NCBI GenBank assembly: GCA_046048295.1
Contig: JBJOGJ010000002.1
Location: 1 to 42,381 of the forward strand
Direction: 5' to 3'
DNA length: 42,381 nt
Source: CBDCWA01 sp046048295
GTDB taxonomy: Bacteria; Pseudomonadota; Alphaproteobacteria; Rhizobiales; Hyphomicrobiaceae
Both the position numbers and the translations under genes were made by a program. The notes beneath the pieces are model-generated. The model was not told where the DNA came from. It made no database searches and was given only the letters and a program-made list of their open reading frames with translations. This document shows positions 41,853 through 42,381 of this stretch, in pieces (position 1 is the stretch's first letter; each line of letters begins with the position of its first letter).

Positions 41853-41986
41853 GTCGCAATACCCCGCTGACCACAGACATACGAATGGTTAGCGGAGCGG
41901 TATTGACGAGGCGTGAAATAACGGCGCGCCGGACGGCCAACGTTGGCCGGCACGGCCCGCACACACGCTGTATGGTTAGCGAAGCG
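41853..41986. promoter_or_regulatory. Intergenic region with palindrome and ATGGTTAGCG repeats
   Basis: ATGGTTAGCG occurs at 41884-41893 and 41972-41981, each within a longer similar stretch (ATGGTTAGCGgAGCGgT and ATGGTTAGCGaAGCGtT). On the minus strand it contains CTAACCAT, one base from the CtrA half-type TTAACCAT. A perfect 16-bp palindrome CGGCCAACGTTGGCCG lies at 41934-41949. All lie upstream of the ABC ATPase gene start (41852) and after the dioxygenase stop. Promoter or operator roles are guesses. Confidence 0.35.
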
Positions 41987-42381
41987 TTAAACGCGCTCCG
42001 GCTCGAGCGGCGCGTTGAGCTCGACTCCTTTGAGACGCACCCCCTGACCGGTGCGGCCTTTGCGCTGCGCTGCCGGGATCGGCCGGTTTTCGGGATCGCT
42101 GAGCCAGAGGCGCATCAGATGGCGCTTGCGCTCCGGCTCCGGCCAGTCCTCGTAGCCGCGACGCGTGTGCAGCATCACGAAGTTGTTGAGGAACTGGATG
42201 TCACCTACTTCGAACGGAATGTCGGCTGCAAGCTCATGCGCCAATTCGCGGTAGAGCTTCAGTGCCTCGCGCTGCGCGTCGGTGAACTTCGGCACCCCCG
42301 CCAGGTTCTGCGCCTTGTCGATTGCGGCGCCAGCGCCGACCGCGCCGAAATAACCGTCGCAGATCCAGAAAACCGGCTGCT
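41987..42381 (-). CDS. TauD/TfdA family dioxygenase, partial (C-terminal part)
   Basis: The C-terminal 131 residues of an Fe(II)/2-oxoglutarate dioxygenase-like protein run off the right edge; its start lies outside the window. The visible part contains GDIQFLNNFVMLHTRRGYED with the third metal-binding histidine, and RHLMRLWLSDPENRP, with the arginine that normally binds 2-oxoglutarate. These are the family's closing motifs. The frame is continuous from the edge, so a start at 42295 would be artificial. Substrates of the family include taurine and other sulfonates, but related members act on many compounds. Confidence 0.82.
   Translation of the reverse strand, partial: QPVFWICDGYFGAVGAGAAIDKAQNLAGVPKFTDAQREALKLYRELAHELAADIPFEVGDIQFLNNFVMLHTRRGYEDWPEPERKRHLMRLWLSDPENRPIPAAQRKGRTGQGVRLKGVELNAPLEPERV

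Noticed and set aside
1..42381. CRISPR array, insertion sequence or prophage
   Set aside because: No regularly spaced repeats, transposase, integrase or phage structural genes were seen on either strand.

Overview
The window is high-GC, gene-dense bacterial chromosome that reads as Alphaproteobacteria, most likely Hyphomicrobiales or a close relative. The signs are a class I lysyl-tRNA synthetase, a DUF952-pyrD gene pair, a DUF6460 membrane protein, a ligase-associated DEXH helicase/PdeM pair, many lone tricarboxylate-type binding proteins, and a TTAA-N7-TTAA (CtrA-type) box. No rRNA, tRNA, CRISPR array, insertion sequence or prophage was seen.

Layout. 1-3.4 kb: TAXI-type TRAP transporter (binding protein, hairpin, fused permease). 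3.4-7.3 kb, minus strand: DUF922 putative protease, CPBP-type membrane protein, a MoaD-like/BNR-repeat gene pair, small secreted protein. 7.5-10.9 kb, plus: PhoD-like phosphatase, small membrane protein, CPA2 cation:proton antiporter. 10.9-14.4 kb: two orphan TctC/Bug-type binding proteins around a CaiB/BaiF CoA-transferase. 14.6-15.4 kb: secreted CARDB-like protein with an embedded peptidoglycan-binding domain. 15.7-21.1 kb: lysS, a DUF262/DUF1524 (GmrSD-like) defence candidate, DUF952, pyrD, DUF6460. 21.2-24.6 kb: DNA-damage helicase and PdeM. 24.6-31.7 kb: MFS transporter, esterase, secreted coiled-coil protein, DevC/DevA/DevB-type ABC exporter, cold-shock-like small protein. 31.7-36.2 kb: MepA endopeptidase, sterol-desaturase family protein, Tex30-type hydrolase, DMT exporter, DUF2147 protein. 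36.2-38.8 kb: a small cassette of a Tat-signal, Gly/Asn-rich 91-residue peptide, a PqqD-like/HprK-like fusion kinase and a nucleotidyltransferase-like protein, preceded by a perfect CtrA-type box. 38.8-41.9 kb: a bactofilin carrying a cadherin/CSPG-like domain, and a two-gene ABC transporter. The right edge cuts a TauD-family dioxygenase.

Most notable. (1) The 36.3-38.8 kb peptide/kinase/nucleotidyltransferase cassette looks like a compact member of the poorly understood HPr-rel-A type systems, with the PqqD-like chaperone part fused to the kinase. (2) A 20-bp element, TGTnnCnnnnGGAACAGCGC, occurs four times between 25.9 and 31.0 kb, each time 60-66 bp before a start codon, and suggests a small uncharacterised regulon. 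(3) A bactofilin fused to a domain type normally found outside the cell.

Protein families were assigned from motifs read by eye; no database search was run.
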